From Planctomycetota bacterium (GTDB lineage Bacteria; Planctomycetota; Phycisphaerae; UBA1845; UTPLA1), in contig QEVG01000016.1 in NCBI GenBank assembly GCA_003576905.1, positions 1 through 64,000 on the forward strand: a stretch of DNA of 64,000 bases, written 5' to 3'. This document shows, piece after piece, positions 17,913 to 26,025 of the stretch. The position numbers and the translations under genes were made by a program. Under the pieces are notes generated by a model. That model was not told the origin of the DNA, searched no databases, and worked only from the letters and a program-made list of their open reading frames with translations. Each line of letters opens with the position of its first letter. Within the stretch, counting starts at the first letter, position 1.

Positions 17913-18085
17913 TGCATATGGTTAACACCTTGCGACACAGACACTTTTGGCCAAACCACGCGATGGAAAGCGGCCAATGGCACCATCAAACGGCCTACGA
18001 TAAAGCGGTTTTGCCTTCGTGCCAGGGGTCCATCCCGTTGGTGCAATGCTCCGCCGGGCGTATGCCAGACATACGACTCAAAGGC
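17913..18085 (-). ncRNA. Candidate tracrRNA/array leader transcript
   Basis: Cas12g needs a tracrRNA. A strong promoter at 18092-18119 would start a minus-strand transcript near 18085 that runs into the first repeat at 17912. Two segments could act as anti-repeats. At 17938-17920 the RNA reads GTGTCGCAAGGTGTTAACC, identical at 13 of 19 positions to the repeat's reverse complement and including an unbroken six-pair match to CGACAC at the repeat's 3' end. At 18056-18040, CGGCGG and GCACC can pair with CCGGCCG (one bulge) and GGTGC at the repeat's 5' end. An internal stem TGGCAC/GTGCCA (18024-18019 with 17983-17978) is also possible. Ends and processing are inferred; the antirepeat match is imperfect. 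Confidence 0.5.
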
Positions 18086-18091
18086 ACTGTC

Positions 18092-18119
18092 AGCATAGCG
18101 GACCCGCCCGGATTGTCAA
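18092..18119 (-). promoter_or_regulatory. Promoter driving the tracrRNA/CRISPR array
   Basis: The minus strand reads TTGACA (18114-18119), a 16-bp spacer, then TATGCT (18092-18097). The -35 box contains the TGA stop codon of cas12g, so the promoter overlaps the end of the effector gene and fires toward the array. Predicted start is near 18085. Confidence 0.72.
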
Positions 18120-20401
18120 GCCCCCGGCCGCGCTTTCGGAAGCATGATCTCCCCCCGGAAAACCCGCGCCAGGACCCGGGCGGCGTTGGCGTCGCTGGTC
18201 AAGGTGACTTTACAATTCTCGCAAACGAATTGGCCCTTGCTGAGCTTGTTCTTCCTGAGCAAGCCCACGTTCACTTGCTCTCTTCCGCAGTCTGAACATA
18301 CCTGCGAGCTTTTGAAGTACGGCACGGTCACCACGCGCATGCCGCGCTCGACGGCCTTCTCGATCACCTTGCGCCGTACGCGCCCGTAGGCGAACATGGC
18401 CAGCCAGCGCTTCTTCTTTGCGCTCATTTCATCGAGCTTGTCGTAACCCGGCGGACGGAATCCGCGCAGCGACTCAAAGACGATCACATCGCATTGATGC
18501 TCCTCCGCGGCCTTGACGATCTGCGACGCATTGTGCCTTGCCCAGTCGCGGATCATCCAGGCGACGTGCCGCTTCAGCCCGCGAAGGTCGTTCACGCTGA
18601 CCGTGACCGTCGTCGCGACCGCGGGCTGACGATGTTTTGCAATCTCCTGCGACATCGCGGCCACACGCTCAAGGTGCCTGCCGACGTGCTCTTTGCGCAC
18701 GCCGCGCGGATCGGCCTCCTCGAACTTCCTTTTCGACTCTTCCGGTCTACTGTGCCTGTCGGGCTCGAGTGTCTTGGGCGGTTTCTCATAGAGCTTATTG
18801 ATCTTCACGATCGCCAGCGGAATGTCCATCTCGCGCGTACGGCCTCGATAGACAGCGGCACACGCCCCCTTCTCACCGAGGTCCACGGCCATGATACGCA
18901 GGTCGTTTTCACTACCTTCGGTCATCGAATCCAACAGACATTTTCGTGCCGCTTCGAGGAATTCCTGATCCTGGGCCTGTCGCGGGTAATGACGGCTGCG
19001 GAGTTCGTCAATCTCATCCTGCGTGCAGCCAAAGCGCGACGGCGCGTGCGCCACCTCGAAGCGGAACCCGATGCGGGCCCGCACGCCGACAAAGTGGACG
19101 TGTACGCTGGTGACACGGCCGGGCTCGCTAATCTCGGCTCGCGACGGCTTGTAGCCCCGTGGCCATGGTGTGAAGCCGAGATCGAGCCACTGACCTCGCG
19201 GCATGTCGTCGAGCCGCAGGCGGACGATGCTATTCTCAAAATCAACCTCGTGGAAACCATCGCCGAAGATCTTGGGCATGGGCAGGTCGCGGCTGGCAGG
19301 GTAGCGAAAGGACGGCTTTCGCGGTCCGGCCAGATAATTGCGCCGCCAGGCGCGGTAGAGCGGCTCCAGCGAGAGCATTGCGTCGTCAAAGCCGTTGTTG
19401 GGATTTACCAAGGCGCGGTGGTATTGCCCGCACAAGTCGGTATGAGGGTTCCACACACACGCCGATTTCTCGAACGTCTCGCCGATCTTGAGGCAATGCG
19501 GAAGCTGCTGGTGTTGCACCAGGGTCTGCTCATTCAGTTTCATCGCACTCAGGTATGCAGTCCAGTTGTCCGAGAATCGCTGCTGATCCTGTTGCTTATT
19601 CGGGAAGATAGCTTTGAGTATAAGATGGCGTTGTTCTCCCTTGGCGCGTGGAGGGAGATACTTCGCGACGTCCTCGGCGAATTTCTTGTCGTTAAAACTC
19701 GGATTCCTCGCCTTTCGTGCCTTAACGAACTCGTTGTACTTCCAGCACAGCGGACCGTGACCCTTCTGGCCGGCGTAACAGCAGTTGTCGATGTTCTGTT
19801 TGAGCCGATCATACGGGCAGATGCGCGGGCGTTTGTTGCGGACGCCGGGCGGCTTGTCCTTGTCCCAGACCAGCAACTTGAACACGGCGGTGTATTTCTC
19901 GCGGATATCCGGCGTCAGAAGCGTGTGGTCCGTCTTGTTATCCTTGTGCGATTCCCACTGCTGCTTCTCCTTCTCCCATTCGGTGTGCTGCCGCACCCAA
20001 TTCTCGACGCTGCGCAGGTATCGAGCGACAATCCACTCGGCAGCGGACTTGAGCAGCACAAGCCTATGTGCTTCCTCCAGATCGCCCAATCGCTGGAACA
20101 GGCGACGCAGGCCGGTCTTCTTCTTGCCGTCGGCGATCGTATTGCGCATCTGATCCGCGGCATCGGTAATCGCCTGGCGCAATTCGTTCGGCAGCGTCCG
20201 TCCATCGAGTTGGATATCGGCCCGGAAGCCTGCGACGATATCGAATACGGCCAGCCGCCAACGATCCCGCTCTCGCTCGTCGGCTTCGGAGCCGTCGAGC
20301 GATGGTTCAAGCAGAAAATTGCCGAGCGTGCCAAAACTCGAGAGATCGGCCCGCAAGCCGCTGTTGTCGCACAACTCGACGTACCGCTTCCGAAGGCCCA
20401 T
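18116..20401 (-). CDS. cas12g: Cas12g, RNA-guided type V-G CRISPR effector (main frame, N-terminus interrupted)
   Basis: The 761-residue frame matches characterised Cas12g (about 767 aa) along its length as I remember that sequence; shared blocks include SVHVHFVGVRARIGFRF, ESLRGFRPPGY and EKAVERGMRVVTVPY. The RuvC nuclease residues are Asp507 (MAVDLGEKG), Glu643 (VIVFESLRGF) and Asp737 (LTSDANAARV). A zinc ribbon (Cys702, Cys705, Cys727, Cys730) sits between the last two. Further Cys/His clusters lie near 195-219 and 303-324. Cas12g is known to cut RNA with crRNA plus tracrRNA and then to degrade RNA and single-stranded DNA in trans. This frame's first ATG has no clear ribosome-binding site and falls two codons after an in-frame TGA; the true N-terminus is encoded upstream (20405-20557). 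No cas1, cas2 or cas4 is nearby. Confidence 0.93.
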   Translation of the reverse strand: MGLRKRYVELCDNSGLRADLSSFGTLGNFLLEPSLDGSEADERERDRWRLAVFDIVAGFRADIQLDGRTLPNELRQAITDAADQMRNTIADGKKKTGLRRLFQRLGDLEEAHRLVLLKSAAEWIVARYLRSVENWVRQHTEWEKEKQQWESHKDNKTDHTLLTPDIREKYTAVFKLLVWDKDKPPGVRNKRPRICPYDRLKQNIDNCCYAGQKGHGPLCWKYNEFVKARKARNPSFNDKKFAEDVAKYLPPRAKGEQRHLILKAIFPNKQQDQQRFSDNWTAYLSAMKLNEQTLVQHQQLPHCLKIGETFEKSACVWNPHTDLCGQYHRALVNPNNGFDDAMLSLEPLYRAWRRNYLAGPRKPSFRYPASRDLPMPKIFGDGFHEVDFENSIVRLRLDDMPRGQWLDLGFTPWPRGYKPSRAEISEPGRVTSVHVHFVGVRARIGFRFEVAHAPSRFGCTQDEIDELRSRHYPRQAQDQEFLEAARKCLLDSMTEGSENDLRIMAVDLGEKGACAAVYRGRTREMDIPLAIVKINKLYEKPPKTLEPDRHSRPEESKRKFEEADPRGVRKEHVGRHLERVAAMSQEIAKHRQPAVATTVTVSVNDLRGLKRHVAWMIRDWARHNASQIVKAAEEHQCDVIVFESLRGFRPPGYDKLDEMSAKKKRWLAMFAYGRVRRKVIEKAVERGMRVVTVPYFKSSQVCSDCGREQVNVGLLRKNKLSKGQFVCENCKVTLTSDANAARVLARVFRGEIMLPKARPGA

Positions 20402-20404
20402 CAG

Positions 20405-20557
20405 TCATTGGCACAGCTCTGAGACATCGACATTGAATTGTTCAAAATGCGTTCGTAGCAGGGCAACCTTGCCCTTGAAGTCAGCGCGGTCCTCCCCAGG
20501 CAGTCGACAAGGACGGCGAACGAGCGTACGTGCTTCGCGATATCGTGACCGCTTCAT
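20405..20557 (-). pseudogene. Detached N-terminal segment of Cas12g (50 codons ending at an in-frame TGA)
   Basis: From ATG at 20555-20557 the same reading frame encodes 50 residues, including RYREARTLVR, a PGE turn and FNVDVSELCQ, then TGA at 20405-20407, CTG, and the ATG of the main frame. These residues align with the start of characterised Cas12g (RYREERTLVR ... FNADVSGVCQ), where the next residue is tryptophan, so TGA probably stands for an ancestral TGG. An in-frame TAA 15 bases upstream of the ATG bounds the frame. There is no obvious ribosome-binding site, and the predicted promoter would start transcription almost at the ATG. A nonsense mutation, readthrough of UGA-C, or reinitiation to give a two-piece effector are all possible. 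Confidence 0.85.
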
Positions 20558-20558
20558 T

Positions 20559-20587
20559 GTTACAAAGTGTTAGTGGCGACCTGACAA
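20559..20587 (-). promoter_or_regulatory. Probable cas12g promoter
   Basis: Minus-strand TTGTCA (20582-20587), a 17-bp spacer and TGTAAC (20559-20564) match the sigma-70 consensus at five and four positions. The expected start near 20552 is inside or next to the first ATG, which would make the message leaderless or push translation to a later start. Confidence 0.45.
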
Positions 20588-20787
20588 TTGTACGAATCAA
20601 CATCCTATCCCAATTCGCCGGAATGACCAACCCCACTTCACGGCATCCTTTGTTCATGTGTCGCATGATTCAAGCGATCCACCCAAGTGCATGCGCTTCT
20701 TTCCAAATGCCGCCACAAACCCCCACCCGGCAGGCTCACGAAGCAGAGCTTCGGACTCCCCGCATTCCGAAATCCAATATCCAAAAT

Positions 20788-23700
20788 CTACCCCACCGCC
20801 TCCGCCATCTCTTCTTCCGCCTCCTCCATCCGCCGCGGCATCGTCGCCGCGGGCGTCGTGCGGCGCTGCCCCATGACATCCACCGATCCGTCTCCCAGGA
20901 TCGACTGAATCTCCCCGACGAATGCCGCATCCGGCCGGACGCACAGCTCCGCGCCGCAGCGCACCACCGTCAGCATCTGCCCCGGCGTGTGCACGCGGAT
21001 GAACAGGTTGCGGTCTCCCCGATGGGCCGCGCAGACCTCGCGCACGCGCCGCAGCATCTCCTCGCCCAGCCCCGACGAGCGCACATTCAGGATGACCGCC
21101 TCGGCCAGCCGCGCGGGGCCATCTTCCAATGAGATCACCTCCGACACGCGCAGCGACGGGTCCTCGCGCCGCCGATCCACCGTCGCCTTCAGAAACACGA
21201 GCCGATCCGGCCCGATCAGGTCGCGATACTTCTCCAGCTCCTCGCTGAAGACGACCGCCTCGATCGACCCGCTGAGATCCTCGAACATCAGCACGGCCAG
21301 CTTCGAGCCGGCGTTTCGCCCGTTCTTCGTCGTCACCATGCGAATCCGGCTGATCATCCCGCCGACGATCACCTCCGTCTGGTCGCCCAGATGCGCGATG
21401 TCGGCGCAGTCCACCGTCGCAAATCGCCGCAGCGTGTCCGACTGCTTCGAAAGCGGGTGGCTCGTCACGTAGAAGCCCAGGACTGACTTCTCATGGGCCA
21501 GCATCTCCGCCTCGCTCCACTCCTGCGCCGAGAGCGCCGGGGCGGGGGCCGATTCGCCTCCGCCGAACATGCTCATCTGGCCGCTTGTGCGGTCGCGCTG
21601 CGCCGCGATGCCCATCTGAAGCGCGCGATCCACAACGAGAATCAGCGCCTTGCGCATCGCCCCGGTCGTGTCGAACGCCCCCGCCTTGATGAGCGCTTCG
21701 ATCACCCCGCGGTTGACCACCTGCGTATCCACCCGCTCGCAGAAGTCGAAGATGTCGCGGAAGGGCCCGCCGTTTTCGCGGGCCTCGATGATGCTTCGCA
21801 CTGCCCGCTCGCCGACACCCTTGATGGCCGCAAGGCCGAACCGCAGAAACGGGCGTTCGCCGCCGCCGCGGGGCATGACCACGGTGAAGTCCGACCGGCT
21901 GCTGTTGATGTCCGGCGGCCGCACGTCGATGTCAAGCCGGCGGCACTCTTCGATGTACTCCACCACCTTGTCGGTGTCGCCCATTTCATACGTAAGCAGC
22001 GCCGCCATGAACTCGACGGGGTAATACGTCTTGACATACGCCGTCTGAAAGGCCACCAGGGCGTACCCGGTCGAATGCGCCTTGTTGAACGCATATTCGC
22101 CAAAGGGGAGAATCTGGTTGAAGATCTCCTCGGCGACCTGCCGCTTGAGCCCCTTTCGTACGCAGCCTTCGATGAACGGCTCGCGCTCGGCCTCGATCAT
22201 CGCCGTCTTCTTCTTGCTGATCGCCTTGGCAAGCCGAAACGCCCGCTTGCGCTCGATGCCCCCGAGCTGGTTCACCAGCCGCGCGACCTGCTCCTGGTAG
22301 ACAATGATGCCGTATGTCTCCTCCAGCACCTCGTCCATGATTTTGTGCGGCGTCGCCCACCTTTCCCCGTGCTTCCGCGCGACGTACGCGTCGATGTTGA
22401 CCATCGGTCCCGGCCGGTACAGCGCGTTGGCGGCGATGAGATCCTCGATCCGGTTCGGGCGCATCTTCATCAGAACGTCGCGCATCCCGCCAGACTCGAA
22501 CTGGAAGACTCCCTTCGTCTGGCCCGTCGCGAAAATCGAGTAGACACGCTGGTCCGACAGGTCGAGATGTTCGAGATCAATCTTGACGCCGTGATTCTGT
22601 TCCACCAGGCGGCATGCCAGCGTCAGGACACTCAGCGTCCGCAGGCCGAGGAAATCCATCTTAAGCAGGCCAACCAGCTCGACCGTCGGGCCTTCAAACT
22701 GCGTAATGATCGCGTCCGAACCCGTCGCCTTGTATAGCGGAAGCAGCGAATCCAGCGGCTCGTCGGCGATCACCACGCCCGCTGCATGAACGCCCGCGTG
22801 CCGTGCCCGGCCCTCGATGCGCCGGCCGATGTCGATCACGCGCCTCACGCGCATGTCCTCGTCGTACAGGCGCTTCAGCTCCGGCTCCTGTGACAGGGCC
22901 TTGTCCAGCGTCATCTTGAGCTCTTCCGGCACGAGCTTCGCGATCCGGTCCGCGTCGGCCAGCGGCACGCCGGTTACGCGGCAGACGTCGCGAATCGCCG
23001 CCCGCGCTTTGAGCGTCCCGAAGGTGATGATCTGGGCGACGTGGCCGTACTTGTCGCGGACGTACTGAAGCACCTGCTCCCGGCCGTCCTGGCAGATGTC
23101 GATGTCGATATCCGGCATCTCGTCGCGGTCGGGGTCCATGAACCGCTCGAAATACAGCCCGTAGCGCAGCGGGTCCGGCTGCGAAAGGTACAGGCAATAC
23201 GCCACCACCGATGAACAGCCGCTGCCGCGCGCGCCGCACGGAATCCCCTGTGCCCGGGCATAGTGAACAAAATCCCAGCAGATGAGGAAATAGCTGGAGA
23301 AGCCCTTGCTCTGGATGACTTCCAACTCGTAGTCGATCCGCTCGCGAAGCTCGGGCGAGACCTCCCCGTACCGCTGTTTCGCCCCGTCGAAAACGAGCTT
23401 TCGAAGGTACTCCTCCGCCGTCTGCCGCTCGGGCGGGCGATAGACCGGGGTATGGCGCCTCTTGAAATCCAGGTCGACGTTGCACATGTCGGCAATGCGC
23501 ACCGTGTTGGCCATCGCCTCGTCGAGCGTTGGGAACAGCGCGGCCATTTCCTCGGGCGACTTCAGGTAGAACTGATCCGTCGGAAACTTGAACCGGTCCG
23601 TCTGGTCCTGCGTCGCCTTTGTCTGGATGCAGCAAAGCACGTCGTGCGCGTCGGCATCCTCGTGGCGAAGGTAGTGAACGTCGTTGGTGATAACGAGACC

Positions 23701-24315
23701 GACACCCTTGCGCCGGGCGATCTCGATCAACTCCGGGTTGATCGTCCGCTGCTCCTCGATCCCGTGATCCTGAAGCTCGATGAAGAACCGCTCCGGGCCG
23801 AACAGCGAGAGATACCAGTCGGCAACCGCCTCGGCCGATGGCCGATCGCGATGCAGCAGGGCCTGCGGAATCTCGGCCCCCAGGCAGGTGCTCGTGCAGA
23901 GGAGCCCCTCGTGATGCGCCGCAAGCACCTCACGATCGATCCGCGGCTTCGAATAAAATCCCTCGCGGTACGCAATTGACGACAGCTTGAGCAGATTCCT
24001 GTATCCGGCGTTGTTCATCGCCAGGAGGAGCAGGTGATAGTTTGACTCCCCGCGCGCGTCCTTTTCCCGCGCGCGCCGGTCGCCGGGGGCAATGTACGCC
24101 TCCATCCCGAGCACCGGCTTGATGCCGTTGGCGATGGCTTCGCGGTAAAACTCGATGACACCGAACATGTTGCCGTGGTCTGTAATCGCCACCGACGGCA
24201 TTCCCATCTGCTTGGCGGTCTTCACGAGTTCGTCGATGCGGTTGGCCCCGTCGAGCAGGCTGTAGTGCGTGTGCACATGGAGATGAACGAAGGGAATCGC
24301 TGCCGGATGTGACAT
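20788..24315 (-). CDS. dnaE: DNA polymerase III alpha subunit
   Basis: The 1175 residues match the usual DnaE length. The PHP domain opens the protein (FVHLHVHTHYSLLDGANR, ITDHGNMFG), the catalytic core carries the aspartates of PDIDIDICQDGRE, and the finger/thumb region contains VYQEQVARLVNQLGG and NKAHSTGYALVAFQTAYVK. Toward the C-terminus an OB fold is visible (VIVGGMISRIRMVTTKNGR). It is the replicative polymerase. The start ATG at 24313-24315 immediately precedes the conserved PHP opening. It lies downstream of a divergent region shared with the ABC ATPase and 230 bp from the cas12g promoter; nothing suggests a functional link with the CRISPR locus. Confidence 0.97.
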   Translation of the reverse strand: MSHPAAIPFVHLHVHTHYSLLDGANRIDELVKTAKQMGMPSVAITDHGNMFGVIEFYREAIANGIKPVLGMEAYIAPGDRRAREKDARGESNYHLLLLAMNNAGYRNLLKLSSIAYREGFYSKPRIDREVLAAHHEGLLCTSTCLGAEIPQALLHRDRPSAEAVADWYLSLFGPERFFIELQDHGIEEQRTINPELIEIARRKGVGLVITNDVHYLRHEDADAHDVLCCIQTKATQDQTDRFKFPTDQFYLKSPEEMAALFPTLDEAMANTVRIADMCNVDLDFKRRHTPVYRPPERQTAEEYLRKLVFDGAKQRYGEVSPELRERIDYELEVIQSKGFSSYFLICWDFVHYARAQGIPCGARGSGCSSVVAYCLYLSQPDPLRYGLYFERFMDPDRDEMPDIDIDICQDGREQVLQYVRDKYGHVAQIITFGTLKARAAIRDVCRVTGVPLADADRIAKLVPEELKMTLDKALSQEPELKRLYDEDMRVRRVIDIGRRIEGRARHAGVHAAGVVIADEPLDSLLPLYKATGSDAIITQFEGPTVELVGLLKMDFLGLRTLSVLTLACRLVEQNHGVKIDLEHLDLSDQRVYSIFATGQTKGVFQFESGGMRDVLMKMRPNRIEDLIAANALYRPGPMVNIDAYVARKHGERWATPHKIMDEVLEETYGIIVYQEQVARLVNQLGGIERKRAFRLAKAISKKKTAMIEAEREPFIEGCVRKGLKRQVAEEIFNQILPFGEYAFNKAHSTGYALVAFQTAYVKTYYPVEFMAALLTYEMGDTDKVVEYIEECRRLDIDVRPPDINSSRSDFTVVMPRGGGERPFLRFGLAAIKGVGERAVRSIIEARENGGPFRDIFDFCERVDTQVVNRGVIEALIKAGAFDTTGAMRKALILVVDRALQMGIAAQRDRTSGQMSMFGGGESAPAPALSAQEWSEAEMLAHEKSVLGFYVTSHPLSKQSDTLRRFATVDCADIAHLGDQTEVIVGGMISRIRMVTTKNGRNAGSKLAVLMFEDLSGSIEAVVFSEELEKYRDLIGPDRLVFLKATVDRRREDPSLRVSEVISLEDGPARLAEAVILNVRSSGLGEEMLRRVREVCAAHRGDRNLFIRVHTPGQMLTVVRCGAELCVRPDAAFVGEIQSILGDGSVDVMGQRRTTPAATMPRRMEEAEEEMAEAVG

Positions 24316-24433
24316 CGCCGATTGTGCCTCCCTGCAACTGGCCGGACTTGGAATCCCCTCAGAGGGCTCATCATATTCGCAGCCATGGCCCTCTCCAACG
24401 CAATAATCTAGGAAAAGCGCCCCTGTGATATTC

Positions 24434-24461
24434 TTGGTATGTTATTATAGGACCATATAAT
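24434..24461 (+). promoter_or_regulatory. Possible upstream promoter with perfect -10
   Basis: TTGGTA (24434-24439), 16 bp, TATAAT (24456-24461) on the plus strand. A minus-strand TATAAT (24444-24449) overlaps it, so the AT-rich island could also serve the divergent dnaE gene, but I find no good -35 for that direction. Confidence 0.4.
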
Positions 24462-24540
24462 GTGCGGCACTTCGGATTCCACGAGATATCCCTCCTCCCA
24501 CCGCGCAACCCGCGCCGGAACGCGTATTTAGGATTGTCGA

Positions 24541-24568
24541 TTGACCGCCGCCCGTGAGTCCTTATAAT
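24541..24568 (+). promoter_or_regulatory. Strong promoter of the ABC ATPase gene
   Basis: TTGACC (24541-24546), 16-bp spacer and a perfect TATAAT (24563-24568). The start would be near 24575, about 35 nt before the ATG at 24610. Confidence 0.75.
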
Positions 24569-24609
24569 CAGACCCCGCAGATACTACGCGCTGCTCGCTG
24601 TATAACCCT

Positions 24610-25758
24610 ATGGCTCGTGTGACTTTAACCGACGTCACCAAGGTGTACCCGGGCGGCGTCAAGGCGGTGGACAGGGTCAGCCTGGCGATCGCCGACAGGG
24701 AATTTGTCGTCCTGGTCGGCCCTTCGGGGTGCGGCAAGAGTACGACGCTTCGCATGGTCGCAGGCCTAGAGGACATTAGCGACGGGACGATCGAGATCGA
24801 CGGCCGCGTCGTGAATCAGACCCCTCCCAAGGACCGCGACATCGCGATGGTCTTTCAGAACTACGCCTTGTACCCGCACATGTCGGTGTACAAGAACATG
24901 GCCTTCAGCCTGAATCTTCGCCGGCGCGAACTCAGGCTGTCAAAGGCGGACATCGATCGCAAAGTGCGTGAAGCCGCTGCCATCCTCGGAATCGAGGACC
25001 TGCTGGAGCGAAAGCCCAGGGCACTCTCCGGCGGGCAGCGGCAGCGTGTGGCAGTCGGGCGGGCCATCGTCAGAAACCCCAAGGCGTTTCTGTTTGATGA
25101 ACCGCTGTCCAATCTCGACGCGAAGCTGCGTGTCGAGATGAGATCCGAGATCAAGCGCCTCCAGCGGCGCCTGGCGACGACGACGATCTACGTCACGCAC
25201 GACCAGGAAGAGGCCATGACCCTTGGCGACCGGGTCGTGGTCATGAAGGACGGAATCGTGCACCAGGTCGCCTCGCCGCTTGAAGTGTACGAGCGGCCCG
25301 TGAATCGCTTCGTCGCCTCGTTCCTCGGCACGCCGCCGATGGGCTTCATCGACGGACGCGTAGGCGAAAGCGCGGGCGGACTGGCCTTCGAGCACGGTCC
25401 GGCCCTGCTGCGACTGACGCCGAAACTGGCGGACGCCGCCCGGCAGCGCGTCGGCGCGGCGCTTGTGCTCGGTATCCGTCCCGATGCCTTCAGCACGAGC
25501 GAGGGAACAGGCGGCGGGAGCGTGAAAATGCGCGTGCGGGTCACACTGGTTGAGCCGCTGGGTGATCGAAAGGACGTCCACATGATCTCGCCAATCGGAA
25601 CGAAGCTGGTGGGACGCGTGGACCTGCGTGCCGGCGTTGCCGAGGGTCAGGAGACGGACATGTTTATCAACATGGACCGCGCCGCCCTCTTCGAGCCGGG
25701 CGAGATGGGACGCAACCTGTCTGCTGGCCGCGAAGGGACTGTCGCCGGTGAAAACTGA
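24610..25758 (+). CDS. MalK/UgpC-type ABC transporter ATP-binding protein
   Basis: The 382-residue product is the ATPase subunit of a CUT1-type sugar or glycerol-phosphate importer: Walker [11 protein letters not shown]-loop [18 protein letters not shown], signature [16 protein letters not shown], Walker [17 protein letters not shown] and the switch His in [12 protein letters not shown]. The C-terminal third is the TOBE regulatory domain. No permease or substrate-binding genes are adjacent, so it is an orphan and may serve several importers, as MsmK does in some bacteria. A strong promoter precedes it and an intrinsic terminator follows, so it appears to be transcribed alone. No Shine-Dalgarno is evident. 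Confidence 0.92.
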   Translation: MARVTLTDVTKVYPGGVKAVDRVSLAIADREFVVLVGPSGCGKSTTLRMVAGLEDISDGTIEIDGRVVNQTPPKDRDIAMVFQNYALYPHMSVYKNMAFSLNLRRRELRLSKADIDRKVREAAAILGIEDLLERKPRALSGGQRQRVAVGRAIVRNPKAFLFDEPLSNLDAKLRVEMRSEIKRLQRRLATTTIYVTHDQEEAMTLGDRVVVMKDGIVHQVASPLEVYERPVNRFVASFLGTPPMGFIDGRVGESAGGLAFEHGPALLRLTPKLADAARQRVGAALVLGIRPDAFSTSEGTGGGSVKMRVRVTLVEPLGDRKDVHMISPIGTKLVGRVDLRAGVAEGQETDMFINMDRAALFEPGEMGRNLSAGREGTVAGEN

Positions 25759-25895
25759 TCCGGCCGCCTTCGTGGATTGTCCGCTGACGGGATCGGCGTC
25801 TCTCGCGTTCAGGAGAAGGACCATGTGCTGAAGTGTCCTCCTGACACACGACGGCGCGCGGCCGGACCCCTGCGGTTCGATCGGCGGGCGGATTC

Positions 25896-25930
25896 AAAAG
25901 TGGGCTCCTGCGAGTTTGCCCACTTTTTTT
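25896..25930 (+). terminator. Rho-independent terminator after the ABC ATPase
   Basis: Perfect 10-bp stem (25896-25905 AAAAGTGGGC with 25918-25927 GCCCACTTTT), 12-base loop, and a T run through 25930. It separates the ATPase from the nusA operon. Confidence 0.88.
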
Positions 25931-26025
25931 GTTGTTGGGGCCGGCGCAAACCGCGCCGGCGAGATCAATCAAGGCGAGCGTGGACGCCGGTCTTCCACGC
26001 GACAAGTGAATAAGGAACGTGATCC

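Noticed and set aside
17218-17928. Minus-strand frame of 236 codons crossing the CRISPR array
   Set aside because: It translates the repeats (CDRPSIDRFRH units) and has no homology elsewhere; an effect of the 66-bp period being a multiple of three.
20405-20407. UGA read as selenocysteine or as Trp by a changed code in cas12g
   Set aside because: No SECIS-like hairpin was seen after the codon, and many core genes here end with TGA while using TGG for Trp, so the code is standard. Ordinary leaky readthrough remains possible.
18116-20557. TnpB/IS605-type transposon protein as the identity of the nuclease
   Set aside because: Full-length similarity to Cas12g, a linked array, and no transposase or IS ends nearby.
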